DNA of 64,000 nt from Peribacillus deserti (lineage in GTDB: Bacteria > Bacillota > Bacilli > Bacillales > DSM-1321): positions 62,001-126,000 of the forward strand of contig NZ_PGUY01000002.1 of assembly GCF_002863585.1 (NCBI RefSeq). The letters are read 5' to 3'. The notes beneath the pieces are model-generated. The model saw only the letters and a program-made list of their open reading frames with translations. It was not told the DNA's origin and made no database searches. Position 1 is the first letter of the stretch, and every line of letters begins with the position of its first letter. The position numbers and the translations under genes were made by a program. Positions 1-9,051 of the stretch are shown one piece after another.

Positions 1-152
1 TTTTTGATGTTGAAACTGTCTTTCTTTATCCGTGGGCAGTAGCTTACGATAAATTGGGCATTTTTGCTTTGATTGAAATGCTTATTTTTGTGATCATGCT
101 GGCCATTGGCCTTATCTATGCTTGGAAAAAGAAGGTGCTGAGATGGATGTAA
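1..152 (+). CDS. nuoA: NADH-quinone oxidoreductase subunit A, 3' end only
   Basis: Only the C-terminal ~49 residues are in the window, read from base 3. They carry the NuoA hallmark [11 protein letters not shown] followed by one hydrophobic membrane segment and a basic tail ending KKKVLRWM. NuoA is a small membrane-arm subunit of complex I that contacts the quinone site. Its stop (150-152) overlaps the nuoB start by about 10 bases, as expected for a translationally coupled operon. The 5' part and the operon promoter lie outside the window. Confidence 0.9.
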   Translation, partial: FDVETVFLYPWAVAYDKLGIFALIEMLIFVIMLAIGLIYAWKKKVLRWM

Positions 153-658
153 CAAAGCTGGAAGGATTCACTGAGGAAGAAATGCAGGAGCTGAGAAGGA
201 ATGTTTTTCTGGCCACCCTTGAACAAATTAAGGCTTGGGCGAGAAGTAATTCCCTTTGGCCGATGACATTTGGACTTGCTTGCTGTGCGATTGAAATGAT
301 GGGAGTCGGATCCTCACATTATGATTTAGACCGCTTTGGATCGTTTTTCCGTACTTCACCGAGACAGTCCGATGTGATGATTGTTTCAGGGACCGTCACG
401 AAAAAAATGGCCCCAATCCTCCGCAGGCTATATGACCAGATGCCTGAGCCAAAATGGGTAATAGCGATGGGTTCATGCGCAACAGCCGGGGGTCCATATG
501 TGAAATCCTATTCGGTTGTAAAAGGCGTTGACCAAATTGTGCCTGTGGATGTATACATACCCGGATGCCCGCCGAATCCAGCTGCCTTGATCTATGGAAT
601 AAATAAATTGAAAGAGAAAATTCGCTACGAGGCTAAGACCGGGAAGAAGGTGATTTAA
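143..658 (+). CDS. nuoB: NADH-quinone oxidoreductase subunit B
   Basis: A 171-residue NuoB/PSST subunit of the peripheral arm that holds iron-sulfur cluster N2, the last electron carrier before quinone. Ligand cysteines are visible as the tandem pair C47-C48 ([10 protein letters not shown]), C112 (MGSCATAGG) and C142 (PGCPPNP). The reading frame is open from a TTG at 122, but the ATG at 143 with GAAGGTG upstream fits the usual length and N-terminus better. It overlaps the end of nuoA and is followed within 2 bases by nuoC. Confidence 0.95.
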   Translation: MDVTKLEGFTEEEMQELRRNVFLATLEQIKAWARSNSLWPMTFGLACCAIEMMGVGSSHYDLDRFGSFFRTSPRQSDVMIVSGTVTKKMAPILRRLYDQMPEPKWVIAMGSCATAGGPYVKSYSVVKGVDQIVPVDVYIPGCPPNPAALIYGINKLKEKIRYEAKTGKKVI

Positions 659-660
659 TC

Positions 661-2136
661 GTGAGCGAAGAAAAAGACATAGAACTAGCAAAGAAAAAAG
701 CCGCGGCCGCAGCAAAAGCTAAAGCAGCAGCCATGGCAAAACTGAGAGCGAAGGAAAAACAAAAGGCTGGAGCAGCTGAACAGGAAATTTCAGCAAATCA
801 AGCTGAAACCAGCCAGCCTGAAGTCCAAATAGTTGAAACAGATTTAGAACTTGCCAAGAAAAAAGCCGCAGCCGCTGCAAAGGCAAAAGCCGCTGCCATG
901 GCTAAGAAAAAGCAAGCCGAAGAAGCTGACCCCATACCGTCCATACAACACAAACCAGAAAACCTCACACCCAGTCCAGAAATCACCACAGCAGAAACCA
1001 ATCTCGAATTAGCAAAGAAAAAAGCGGCAGCAGCCGCTAAAGCCAAAGCAGCAGCACTCGCCAAAAAGCAAAGTGAAGCTCCCACAGAAGAAGGAGACGA
1101 AAAAGCGAAAGCAATTGCGGCAGCCAAGGCGAAAGCAGCAGCTGCTGCAAAAGCAAAGGCCGCAGCCCTCGCCAAAAAGCAAGGCGATGCTCCCACAGAA
1201 GAAGGAGACGAGAAAGCGAAAGCAATTGCGGCAGCCAAGGCGAAAGCAGCAGCCGCAGCAAAAGCAAAGGCCGCAGCCCTGGCCAAAAAGGAAGGCAATG
1301 CTCCAGCAGAAGAAGGAGACGAGAAAGCGAAAGAGATTGCGGCAGCCAAAGCCAAAGCAGCAGCCGCAGCAAAAGCAAAGGCCGCAGCCCTCGCCAAAAA
1401 GGAAGGCGATGCTCCAGCAGAAGAAGGAGACGAGAAAGCGAAAGCAATTGCGGCAGCCAAGGCGAAAGCAGCAGCCGCAGCCGCAGCAAAAGCGAAGGCC
1501 GCAGCCCTGGCAAAACAGGGAGGCACAACTGATGATGCAGGCGACGAGAAAGCAAAAGCAATTGCAGCAGCCAAGGCAAAAGCGGCAGCAGCAGCTAAAG
1601 CCCGTTCTGGAGGAAAAGCAGCCGTCAGCGGCGAGGCTGGTGAAGATAAAAAGCCTTCTGTGAACCAGCCGATTCTTGAACGATACATAGAAATAATTGA
1701 ACAGAGTCTTGGGCAAGGCTTGCTTGAGGATTCCTATATTAATGGTTTGTCCAAGGATGTACCCACTCTCGTGGCAAAAAGGGAATCGTATTTTAAAATA
1801 GCCGAGCTTTTAAAGTTTCACGAAGGCTTGAATTTCGATTATTTGTCTGAACTGCATGGTACAGATTACGAGACTCATATGGAAGTGTATGTTCATTTGT
1901 TTTCCTATACACACCGGCACTCGGTTGCACTTAAGGTCAAAATAGACCGCGATGAGCCGGTGATCGAGTCGCTGGCTCCTTTGTGGCAGGGAGCCAATTG
2001 GCCGGAGAGCGAAGCGTATGATTTGCTGGGAATCAGGTTCAGCGACCATCCGGATTTAAAGAGAATCATGCTTGGTGAAAGCTGGGTCGGGTATCCGCTG
2101 CGAAAAGATTATGAACCTTATGATGTGGAGGTGTAG
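661..2136 (+). CDS. nuoC: NADH-quinone oxidoreductase subunit C with long Ala/Lys repeat extension
   Basis: The GTG start follows an AAGGTGAT ribosome site at the end of nuoB. Residues ~335-491 are the NuoC/30-kDa domain, with the signature ESEAYDLLGIRFSDHPDLKR near the C-terminus. This domain joins NuoB and NuoD at the quinone end of the peripheral arm. Residues 1-~330 are low complexity: Ala/Lys-rich blocks, including four spaced exactly 111 bases apart (starts 1087, 1198, 1309, 1420; motif GDEKAKAIAAAKAKA) and a fifth, slightly longer, unit. The extension is predicted to be helical and highly basic, and makes the protein about three times the usual NuoC length. Similar extensions are known in Bacillus NuoC proteins, but their role is not known to me. 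Large antisense ORFs over the repeat are composition artefacts. Confidence 0.93.
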   Translation: MSEEKDIELAKKKAAAAAKAKAAAMAKLRAKEKQKAGAAEQEISANQAETSQPEVQIVETDLELAKKKAAAAAKAKAAAMAKKKQAEEADPIPSIQHKPENLTPSPEITTAETNLELAKKKAAAAAKAKAAALAKKQSEAPTEEGDEKAKAIAAAKAKAAAAAKAKAAALAKKQGDAPTEEGDEKAKAIAAAKAKAAAAAKAKAAALAKKEGNAPAEEGDEKAKEIAAAKAKAAAAAKAKAAALAKKEGDAPAEEGDEKAKAIAAAKAKAAAAAAAKAKAAALAKQGGTTDDAGDEKAKAIAAAKAKAAAAAKARSGGKAAVSGEAGEDKKPSVNQPILERYIEIIEQSLGQGLLEDSYINGLSKDVPTLVAKRESYFKIAELLKFHEGLNFDYLSELHGTDYETHMEVYVHLFSYTHRHSVALKVKIDRDEPVIESLAPLWQGANWPESEAYDLLGIRFSDHPDLKRIMLGESWVGYPLRKDYEPYDVEV

Positions 2137-2139
2137 CCG

Positions 2140-3240
2140 ATGATTCGAACAGAGGAAATGCTATTGAATGTCGGGCCTCAGCATCCGAGTACACACGGGG
2201 TTTTCCGGCTTGTTATCAAAATAGATGGAGAAGTCATCAAAGAGGCAACACCGGTTATCGGGTATCTGCATCGGGGGACGGAGAAGCTGGCGGAGGACCT
2301 TCAGTACACTCAGATCATCCCATATACGGACCGGATGGATTATCTGTCAGCCATGACAAACAATTATGTGATCTGCCATGCAGTAGAAACGATGATGAAC
2401 ATTCAGGTGCCGGAGAGGGCCGAATACTTAAGGGTACTGGCCATGGAGCTTGGCCGGGTCGCCAGTCATCTGGTATGGTGGGGGACCTATCTCCTGGATA
2501 TTGGAGCAGTCAGTCCGTTCCTGTATGCGTTCCGGGAAAGAGAAATGATTATTAATCTATTAACGGAGCTGTCAGGGGCAAGGCTGACTTTCAACTATAT
2601 GCGTGTAGGCGGCGTGAAGTGGGATGCACCTGAAGGCTGGATTGAAAAGGTCCGTGAATTTGTGCCTTATATGAGGGAGCAGCTGAAGGGCTATCATCAG
2701 CTGGTTACCGGAAATGAAATATTTATGAAGCGTGTAAAAGGGGTAGGCGCTTATTCAAAAGAGGAAGCCGTCAATTATTCACTAAGCGGTGCGAACCTGC
2801 GCTGTACAGGCGTGAAATGGGATCTTCGGAAGGATGAACCGTATTCCATTTATGACCGTTTTGATTTTGATGTGCCTGTTCGGACCGATGGAGATGCGTG
2901 GGCCCGTTACGAATGCCGGATGGAGGAAATTGTGGAGTCGCTGAAAATTATCGAACAGGCGGCTGATCAGTTTCCGAATGAAGGAGAAATTATGGCTAAG
3001 GTTCCGAAAATCATCAAAGCCCCTAAAGGAGAAGCGTACGTTAGAATCGAGTCGCCCCGCGGGGAAATTGGCTGCTATATCGCCAGTGACGGAAAGAAAG
3101 AGCCTTATCGTTTGAAGTTCCGACGCCCATCCTTTTACAATCTTCAAATCCTTCCGAAGCTGCTAAAAGGAGAAAACATGGCCAATTTAATTACGATTCT
3201 GGGGGCCATTGATATTGTACTTGGGGAGGTGGATGGATAA
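2140..3240 (+). CDS. nuoD: NADH-quinone oxidoreductase subunit D
   Basis: A 366-residue NuoD/49-kDa subunit that forms the quinone-binding cavity with NuoB. It begins with NVGPQHPSTHGVFRLV, the family signature. YLHRGTEKL and the conserved ESPRGEIGCYI segment near the C-terminus are also present. The start ATG follows GGAGGTG within the last codons of nuoC. The stop overlaps the first base of nuoH (TAATG). It is separate from NuoC, not a NuoCD fusion. Confidence 0.96.
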   Translation: MIRTEEMLLNVGPQHPSTHGVFRLVIKIDGEVIKEATPVIGYLHRGTEKLAEDLQYTQIIPYTDRMDYLSAMTNNYVICHAVETMMNIQVPERAEYLRVLAMELGRVASHLVWWGTYLLDIGAVSPFLYAFREREMIINLLTELSGARLTFNYMRVGGVKWDAPEGWIEKVREFVPYMREQLKGYHQLVTGNEIFMKRVKGVGAYSKEEAVNYSLSGANLRCTGVKWDLRKDEPYSIYDRFDFDVPVRTDGDAWARYECRMEEIVESLKIIEQAADQFPNEGEIMAKVPKIIKAPKGEAYVRIESPRGEIGCYIASDGKKEPYRLKFRRPSFYNLQILPKLLKGENMANLITILGAIDIVLGEVDG

Positions 3241-4247
3241 TGGTTGAAGATCTGCTGGCATCATCTCCTGGACTCCTGAACTTCGGAATCTTTTTCTTGC
3301 TGGCGACTGTACTGCTTCTGGTGATTCTAGGTTTTGTTACATATGCCATACTGGCCGAACGCAAGGTCATGGGCTTTATGCAGCTGCGGCAGGGCCCCAA
3401 TCAGGTTGGAGGCAGATGGGGGCTCCTGCAGACGGTTGCGGATGTCTTAAAACTATTAATCAAGGAAGATACCATCCCAAAGGCTGCTGACAAGCCGCTG
3501 TTCATTCTTGCACCTGTGATCGCCTTTGCACCTGCATTTATGGTCGTAGCCGTCATTCCTTTTACAGATAAGCTCCAGTTTGCTGATATAGGGGTCGGCC
3601 TTCTGTATTACATCGCCATTTCCGGTTTGTCCACGGTAGGGATTGTAGCGGGCGGCTGGGCATCGAACAACAAGTACGCGCTTCTTGGCGGGATGCGTGC
3701 AGCAGCGCAGATGATTTCATATGAAATCCCGCTGGTCATGTCTGTGCTCGGTGTCATTCTCCTTGCTGGGAGCCTTAATCTAAACGATATTGTTGATGCC
3801 CAAAGCAACGGCTGGTTTATTCTTAAGCAGCCGATCGGATTCATTATTTTCCTCATTGCATCCATTGCGGAATTGAACCGGACACCGTTTGATCTGCCGG
3901 AAGCAGAATCAGAGCTTGTAGCCGGCTTTCACGTAGAGTATTCAGGGTTCCGCTGGGCCTTTTTCATGCTTTCCGAATATGTATACCTCTTTGCGATGGC
4001 GTCGCTGACCACTGTCCTGTTTTTGGGAGGATGGGGTCCTCTGCCATTCATGGATTTTATACCGGGTGCTGTTTGGTTTAGTTTGAAGTTCAGTTTGATT
4101 GTCTTCCTCCTTATCTGGGTCAGGGTGACGCTGCCGCGTATGAGAGCCGATCAGCTGATGGAGTTCGGCTGGAAGGTCCTGCTGCCGGTGGCACTCGCCA
4201 ACATCTTTCTGACTGCATTACTGAAGGAATTAGTTGATTTCATGTAA
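3240..4247 (+). CDS. nuoH: NADH-quinone oxidoreductase subunit H
   Basis: A 335-residue membrane subunit at the junction of the two arms of complex I, where it completes the quinone chamber. About eight hydrophobic segments are visible. Family motifs include ERKVMGFMQLRQGPN near residue 40 and LNRTPFDLPEAESELVAGF in the middle. It shares one base with nuoD. An 80-base gap with a GC-rich hairpin separates it from nuoI, the largest break in the front half of the operon. Confidence 0.95.
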   Translation: MVEDLLASSPGLLNFGIFFLLATVLLLVILGFVTYAILAERKVMGFMQLRQGPNQVGGRWGLLQTVADVLKLLIKEDTIPKAADKPLFILAPVIAFAPAFMVVAVIPFTDKLQFADIGVGLLYYIAISGLSTVGIVAGGWASNNKYALLGGMRAAAQMISYEIPLVMSVLGVILLAGSLNLNDIVDAQSNGWFILKQPIGFIIFLIASIAELNRTPFDLPEAESELVAGFHVEYSGFRWAFFMLSEYVYLFAMASLTTVLFLGGWGPLPFMDFIPGAVWFSLKFSLIVFLLIWVRVTLPRMRADQLMEFGWKVLLPVALANIFLTALLKELVDFM

Positions 4248-4268
4248 TAAAATACCCGGGGAATAAAA

Positions 4269-4301
4269 GGGCCGGCGTGCCGTGCCAAGCAGTGCCGGCC
4301 C
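4269..4301 (+). other. GC-rich intergenic hairpin between nuoH and nuoI
   Basis: A perfect 8-base inverted repeat (GGGCCGGC at 4269-4276, GCCGGCCC at 4294-4301) with a 17-base loop. It is not followed by a T-run, so it is not a classic terminator. It could stabilise processed mRNA ends or attenuate read-through. Function is inference only. Confidence 0.5.
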
Positions 4302-4326
4302 AGCTTCTAATGAAGGGGTGATTTCT

Positions 4327-4746
4327 ATGATAGGATTGGCCAAAGGTTTTTCATATACCCTGAAAAACCTGACCCGTAAAAAAGTAACGTATGATTATCC
4401 GAATGAGCCGCTGCCGCTGCCGGACCGTTTCCGGGGCATTCAAAAATTTTATCCAGAAAAATGCATTGTCTGCAATCAATGCTCTAATATTTGTCCGACT
4501 GACTGTATTCAGCTGACCGGCAAAAAGCACCCTGATCCTTCAAAAAAAGGAAAAATCATAGATACGTATGACATTAATTTTGAAATTTGCATTTTGTGCG
4601 ATCTTTGTACAGAGGTATGTCCGACAGAAGCCATCATTATGACGAATAATTTTGAGCTGGCGGAATACAGCCGTGACCAGTTGTTCAAGAATCTCGAATG
4701 GCTGGATGAAAATGATGAACATAAACGGACGGTGAATAAACCATGA
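4327..4746 (+). CDS. nuoI: NADH-quinone oxidoreductase subunit I
   Basis: A 139-residue ferredoxin-like subunit with two 4Fe-4S motifs: CIVCNQCSNICP (C46, C49, C52, C56) and CILCDLCTEVCP (C88, C91, C94, C98), for clusters N6a and N6b. The frame is open from a GTG at 4282, but the ATG at 4327 preceded by GGGGTGA gives a normal N-terminus. The four-base overlap ATGA couples it to nuoJ. In a complex without NuoEFG it would be the electron entry side of the fragment encoded here. Confidence 0.95.
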   Translation: MIGLAKGFSYTLKNLTRKKVTYDYPNEPLPLPDRFRGIQKFYPEKCIVCNQCSNICPTDCIQLTGKKHPDPSKKGKIIDTYDINFEICILCDLCTEVCPTEAIIMTNNFELAEYSRDQLFKNLEWLDENDEHKRTVNKP

Positions 4747-5264
4747 GCCTCTCAGGAGAAATGATTGCGTTTATCATGCTGTCTCTCGTTGCCATCATCG
4801 GCGGCATTTTACTAATCAACCTGACAAAAGTCGTCCATATGGTGATTGCCCTTGTCTTCACTTTTGTCAGTGTGGCTGGGCTCTATGTACTGCTCTCAGC
4901 GGAATTCCTGGCGGCTGTTCAGATCCTCATTTATTCCGGTGCCATTACGATCATCATGCTCTTTGGAATCATGCTGACCAGACACAATGATTCTAATGAG
5001 AAAACGGCGGGTCTTTGGAGAAAATTGATGCTGTTTGCCGGGATTGCGGGATTTGGACTTGCGGTTTATGCAGGGATTTATAATCTTGATATTCCCGTGC
5101 AGGAAACGAAGCTCCATGAAGATAACACAAGGCAGATTGGGATGGCTCTGTATTCCGATCACATCATTCCTTTCGAATTAACATCGGTGCTTTTGCTTGC
5201 TGCCCTAATCGGAGCGATTATCCTCGCTAAAAAGGACGATGAAGAGAAGGAGGGAGAAGAATAA
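4743..5264 (+). CDS. nuoJ: NADH-quinone oxidoreductase subunit J
   Basis: A 173-residue membrane subunit with five hydrophobic segments. The family motif [17 protein letters not shown] is visible near residue 60. The C-terminus is acidic and basic ([11 protein letters not shown]) and presumably cytoplasmic. It overlaps nuoI by four bases and nuoK by one. Confidence 0.93.
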   Translation: MSLSGEMIAFIMLSLVAIIGGILLINLTKVVHMVIALVFTFVSVAGLYVLLSAEFLAAVQILIYSGAITIIMLFGIMLTRHNDSNEKTAGLWRKLMLFAGIAGFGLAVYAGIYNLDIPVQETKLHEDNTRQIGMALYSDHIIPFELTSVLLLAALIGAIILAKKDDEEKEGEE

Positions 5265-5578
5265 TGAACTCTGTACCTCTTTCGGCTTATTTAGTTCTTG
5301 CACTTATTCTTTTTTGCATAGGTTTATATGGGGCGTTAACTAAAAGAAATGCTGTGATCGTACTCATATCGATTGAGCTGATGCTGAATGCCGTGAATAT
5401 TAATCTGGTAGCCTTCAGCAAGCTTGGGACGGCCCCTTCTATTTCCGGCCAGATTTTTACCCTCTTCACGATAACCGTTGCAGCTGTTGAAGCTGCCGTT
5501 GGACTCGCCATTTTAATGTCACTTTATAACCGGCGTAAAACGGTCAATGTTGACGAAATGGACCAATTAAAACATTAA
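5264..5578 (+). CDS. nuoK: NADH-quinone oxidoreductase subunit K
   Basis: A 104-residue, three-helix Mrp-type subunit. Typical features are the buried glutamate in [16 protein letters not shown] and the second glutamate in [12 protein letters not shown], which form part of the proton path. The start overlaps the nuoJ stop. A gap of about 75 bases precedes nuoL. Confidence 0.95.
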   Translation: MNSVPLSAYLVLALILFCIGLYGALTKRNAVIVLISIELMLNAVNINLVAFSKLGTAPSISGQIFTLFTITVAAVEAAVGLAILMSLYNRRKTVNVDEMDQLKH

Positions 5579-5653
5579 GCTGCTAACTATAAAGATTGCA
5601 ATTCATTAAGAAAGCTTAAACGCTTTCGCATAATGAAAAGGGGATTTTATGCC

Positions 5654-7522
5654 ATGATGGAGAATGCATGGATTATACCGCTTTTCCCGCTCATATCGTT
5701 CCTGCTGCTGCTTCTGCTAGGAAAAAGGCTGAAGGAATCCAGTGCATATATAGGAATTGCTTTTACACTGTTTTCTTTGATTTTTTCTTTGCTTGTTTTA
5801 GGGGACCGATTTACATCGCCAACCTATAAAACAGGAGCAGAGTGGCTGAAGATAGGAGATGTAAGAATTAGGGCGGGCTTTGAAGTCAACCAGCTGAACG
5901 CGCTGATGCTTGTGATTGTGTCGCTGGTCAGTTTTCTTGTACATATGTATTCCAAAGGATATATGCAGGGAGAAAAGCGTTTTTCGGTCTTTTATGCATA
6001 TCTGGGCTTATTCACGTTTGCTATGCTGGGGCTGGTGATTTCACCCAACCTTTTACAGCTTTATGTATTCTGGGAGCTGGTCGGCCTTGGATCCTTCTTG
6101 CTAATCGGCTTTTACTTTTATAAAGAAGAAGCCAAACAGGCAGCAAAAAAAGCGTTCATCATGACCAGGATTGGCGATGTTGGCCTGTTTATCGGCATGA
6201 TTCTCCTGTTCTGGGAAACTGGAAGCTTTGAATATGATGCCATTTTTAAAGCGGCCCATGAAGGAAACCTGAGTGAAGGCATGATTACCCTGACAGCTAT
6301 CCTCATTTTTATCGGAGCTATGGGAAAATCGGGACAATTTCCGCTTCACACGTGGCTTCCGGATGCAATGGAAGGGCCAACGCCTGTATCTGCGTTGATT
6401 CATGCGGCGACGATGGTAGCAGCCGGGGTATACCTGGTGGCCTCCATGTTTCCATTATTCTCGGAAAGCAGTACCGCGATGCTTATAGTAGCGGCAACCG
6501 GGGCGTTTACGGCCATATTTGCAGCAAGCATCGGCCTGGTCCAGACGGATATTAAAAGGGTACTGGCTTACTCAACCGTCAGCCAGCTGGGATATATGAT
6601 GCTGGCGCTAGGTACGGCGGGATATGTGGCTGGGGTATTCCATTTAATGACGCACGCTTTTTTCAAAGCGCTCCTCTTCCTTGCAGCTGGAAGTGTGATA
6701 CATGCAGTCCATACACAAAACATTGAGGAAATGGGCGGACTTTGGAAAAAGCTCCGCATTACAGGTCCGCTGTTCTTGATTGGCACACTCGCGATATCAG
6801 GAGTCCCTCTCTTTTCAGGATTCTTCAGTAAGGATGAAATTCTGGTGTCGGCTTGGAATCATGGAAATTATTTCTTATTCTTATTGGCGCTGATCGCCGC
6901 TTTCTTTACAGCTTTTTATATGTTCCGCTTGTTTTTCCTTGTATTCGCAGGTGTACCGAAAAAAGAAGCAGGGAATGTGCATGAATCACCCGCTTCGATG
7001 ACGATACCGATGCTGGTTTTGGGAGTGCTTGCAATAGTCAGCGGTTACGTGAATACCCCATGGTTCGGAACCTTCCTGGGAGACTGGCTCACGAAAGGGA
7101 ATACGTATCTCGAGCACGGCCATGGAGACAGCCCAGTCTGGATTATGCTTGCCGCTACCATTGTTTCACTGGCGGGAATCATCCTTGCCTATTTGATTTA
7201 CAGCAAGCGTACCATTTCAAGAGACTGGCTCGGCGGGCAGGGAAGCATGCTGCACAATATTCTTTTCAACAAGTATTATGCAGATGAATTTTATAATCTT
7301 TCAATCGTAAGACTGACTGGAATACTTGGGGTATTTTTCAGCTATATTGATAGATTCATTGTTGAAGGGCTCGTCAGCCTAGTTACGGGTACAGTCCAAA
7401 AGCTTGGGAAAATGGGTTCGCGAATGCAGACCGGCCAGGTTCAGCAGTATGGAACGATCGCATTCTTCGGGCTTGCTGTCCTATTGATACTATTTGCGCT
7501 CACAGGGGGGATCTTTGAATGA
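5654..7522 (+). CDS. nuoL: NADH-quinone oxidoreductase subunit L
   Basis: A large (~622-residue) Mrp-antiporter-like subunit that forms the end of the membrane arm. Motifs include LLQLYVFWELVGLGSFLLIG, HTWLPDAMEGPTPVSALIHA and LFFSKDE-type loops. The C-terminal part holds the long lateral helix. The frame opens at an ATG at 5633, but the ribosome site AAAAGGGGA (5636-5644) lies inside that stretch and points to ATG 5654 (MMENAWIIPL). It overlaps nuoM by four bases. Confidence 0.94.
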   Translation: MMENAWIIPLFPLISFLLLLLLGKRLKESSAYIGIAFTLFSLIFSLLVLGDRFTSPTYKTGAEWLKIGDVRIRAGFEVNQLNALMLVIVSLVSFLVHMYSKGYMQGEKRFSVFYAYLGLFTFAMLGLVISPNLLQLYVFWELVGLGSFLLIGFYFYKEEAKQAAKKAFIMTRIGDVGLFIGMILLFWETGSFEYDAIFKAAHEGNLSEGMITLTAILIFIGAMGKSGQFPLHTWLPDAMEGPTPVSALIHAATMVAAGVYLVASMFPLFSESSTAMLIVAATGAFTAIFAASIGLVQTDIKRVLAYSTVSQLGYMMLALGTAGYVAGVFHLMTHAFFKALLFLAAGSVIHAVHTQNIEEMGGLWKKLRITGPLFLIGTLAISGVPLFSGFFSKDEILVSAWNHGNYFLFLLALIAAFFTAFYMFRLFFLVFAGVPKKEAGNVHESPASMTIPMLVLGVLAIVSGYVNTPWFGTFLGDWLTKGNTYLEHGHGDSPVWIMLAATIVSLAGIILAYLIYSKRTISRDWLGGQGSMLHNILFNKYYADEFYNLSIVRLTGILGVFFSYIDRFIVEGLVSLVTGTVQKLGKMGSRMQTGQVQQYGTIAFFGLAVLLILFALTGGIFE

Positions 7523-9051
7523 ACGATTTACTGCTTTCAATCTTAGTATTCTCCCCGCTCCTGGGCATTCTGGTGTTATGCATGATATCTAGAAGCAATG
7601 AACGGGCCGTCAAATGGGCGGGCATTCTGGCAACAGTACCTGCGCTGGCGCTGTCTTTGTTCCTTTACAGCTCCTACTTGGGAGGAAGTGATTTATCCGC
7701 TTTTTCTATAAAACTGGACTGGATCAGATTCGGTAATCTTGCGGATGTGGATTCAAAATTATTTGCAGTAGATTATGAACTGGCGCTGGACGGATTTGCG
7801 CTGCTGATGGTTCTTTTAACAGCCGTACTTTCGACTCTGGCGGCAATCGCCTCTGTTTCTATAAGTAAAGAATGGAAGGGATATTTTATGCTGTTCCTTC
7901 TTCTTGAAACGGGAATGCTCGGTGTTTTTATGGCCCAGAATATGGTGTTATTTTTCATATTTTTTGAGATTACCCTAATCCCGGCCTTTTTCCTTATCGG
8001 CAAATGGGGATACTTCGAAAAAGAGAAGGCGGCTTACAGCTTCTTAATTTACAACGGATTCGGTTCAGCTGTACTGCTGATTGTGATCATGGTATTGTTC
8101 GCCCGGGCAGGGACTTCGAATATCGAGGCTTTAAGCTATATCATAAATGTCGGTGGAGTGTCGCTTGTAGCTCCCATATCGGAGGGGATGAAATACGGGC
8201 TCTTGATCGCGCTGCTGATTGCTTTTGGTGTGAAACTGCCGATTTTCCCGCTGCATACCTGGATGCTGCGTGTACACGTCCAGGCACCGCCGCCTATCGT
8301 CATGCTGCATGCCGGAGTGCTTTTAAAGATTGGTGCTTTTGGGTTGATCCGTTTCGGTCTGGGAATTTTTCCGGAACAATTTAAGGACTTATCGGTCATC
8401 ATAGCCGTACTGGGTGTGATTAATCTTCTGTACGGGGCGTTTCTGGCGTTCATACAGAATGAGTTCAAGATGGTGCTTGCTTATTCATCGATTTCCCATA
8501 TGGGGATTGTGTTGATCGGGCTTGGAGCGCTGAATGAATCCGGCATCCAGGGGGCTATTTTCCAGGTTGTTTCACACGGGTTAATCGCAGCCCTGTTGTT
8601 CTTCCTGGTTGGCGTGATCCACGAAAGAGTTCAGACTACTGCCCTTCCTAACCTTGGCGGCCTTTCACACAATATGCCGCTCACCTCAGGCTTTCTGTTA
8701 GCAGGAGCAATGGCATCCCTCGGACTGCCAGGTATGTCAGGCTTTATCAGTGAGTTTATGGCTTTTCTCGGACTGTTTAAAACAGACCCGCTTCTGGCAG
8801 GCATAGGTGCATTAGGAATTATAATCACAGCTGTCTATCTCCTCCGGGCTGTCATGGGAATGACATTTGGCAGGCAGGGTGCATCTGTAAGAACCAGGCT
8901 TGTTTCCGACCTGAATGCTCTTGAGATGGTGCCAGTGCTTGTATTGCTTGCTTTTATAGTTACTATAGGCGTTTATCCAACAATCTTAAGTAATCCGCTG
9001 GAAGATACGATTCAATTGATCATGACAGGCATAAGGGGGCAGGCAGGATGA
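7519..9051 (+). CDS. nuoM: NADH-quinone oxidoreductase subunit M
   Basis: A 510-residue antiporter-like proton channel subunit with about 14 hydrophobic segments. Visible motifs are MVLFFIFFEITLIPAFFLIG, with the conserved glutamate, and FPLHTWMLRVHVQAP, with the conserved PLHTWxxxAHxxAP-like loop. It overlaps nuoL by four bases and nuoN by four bases, so the three antiporter-like subunits are translationally coupled. Confidence 0.95.
   Translation: MNDLLLSILVFSPLLGILVLCMISRSNERAVKWAGILATVPALALSLFLYSSYLGGSDLSAFSIKLDWIRFGNLADVDSKLFAVDYELALDGFALLMVLLTAVLSTLAAIASVSISKEWKGYFMLFLLLETGMLGVFMAQNMVLFFIFFEITLIPAFFLIGKWGYFEKEKAAYSFLIYNGFGSAVLLIVIMVLFARAGTSNIEALSYIINVGGVSLVAPISEGMKYGLLIALLIAFGVKLPIFPLHTWMLRVHVQAPPPIVMLHAGVLLKIGAFGLIRFGLGIFPEQFKDLSVIIAVLGVINLLYGAFLAFIQNEFKMVLAYSSISHMGIVLIGLGALNESGIQGAIFQVVSHGLIAALLFFLVGVIHERVQTTALPNLGGLSHNMPLTSGFLLAGAMASLGLPGMSGFISEFMAFLGLFKTDPLLAGIGALGIIITAVYLLRAVMGMTFGRQGASVRTRLVSDLNALEMVPVLVLLAFIVTIGVYPTILSNPLEDTIQLIMTGIRGQAG

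Noticed and set aside
798-1716. Three long minus-strand ORFs and one plus-strand ORF over the NuoC repeat region
   Set aside because: They are reflections of the GCA/GCC/AAA-rich repeat in other frames; compositions (Phe/Ala, Cys/Phe, Leu/Arg) are unnatural and there are no start signals.
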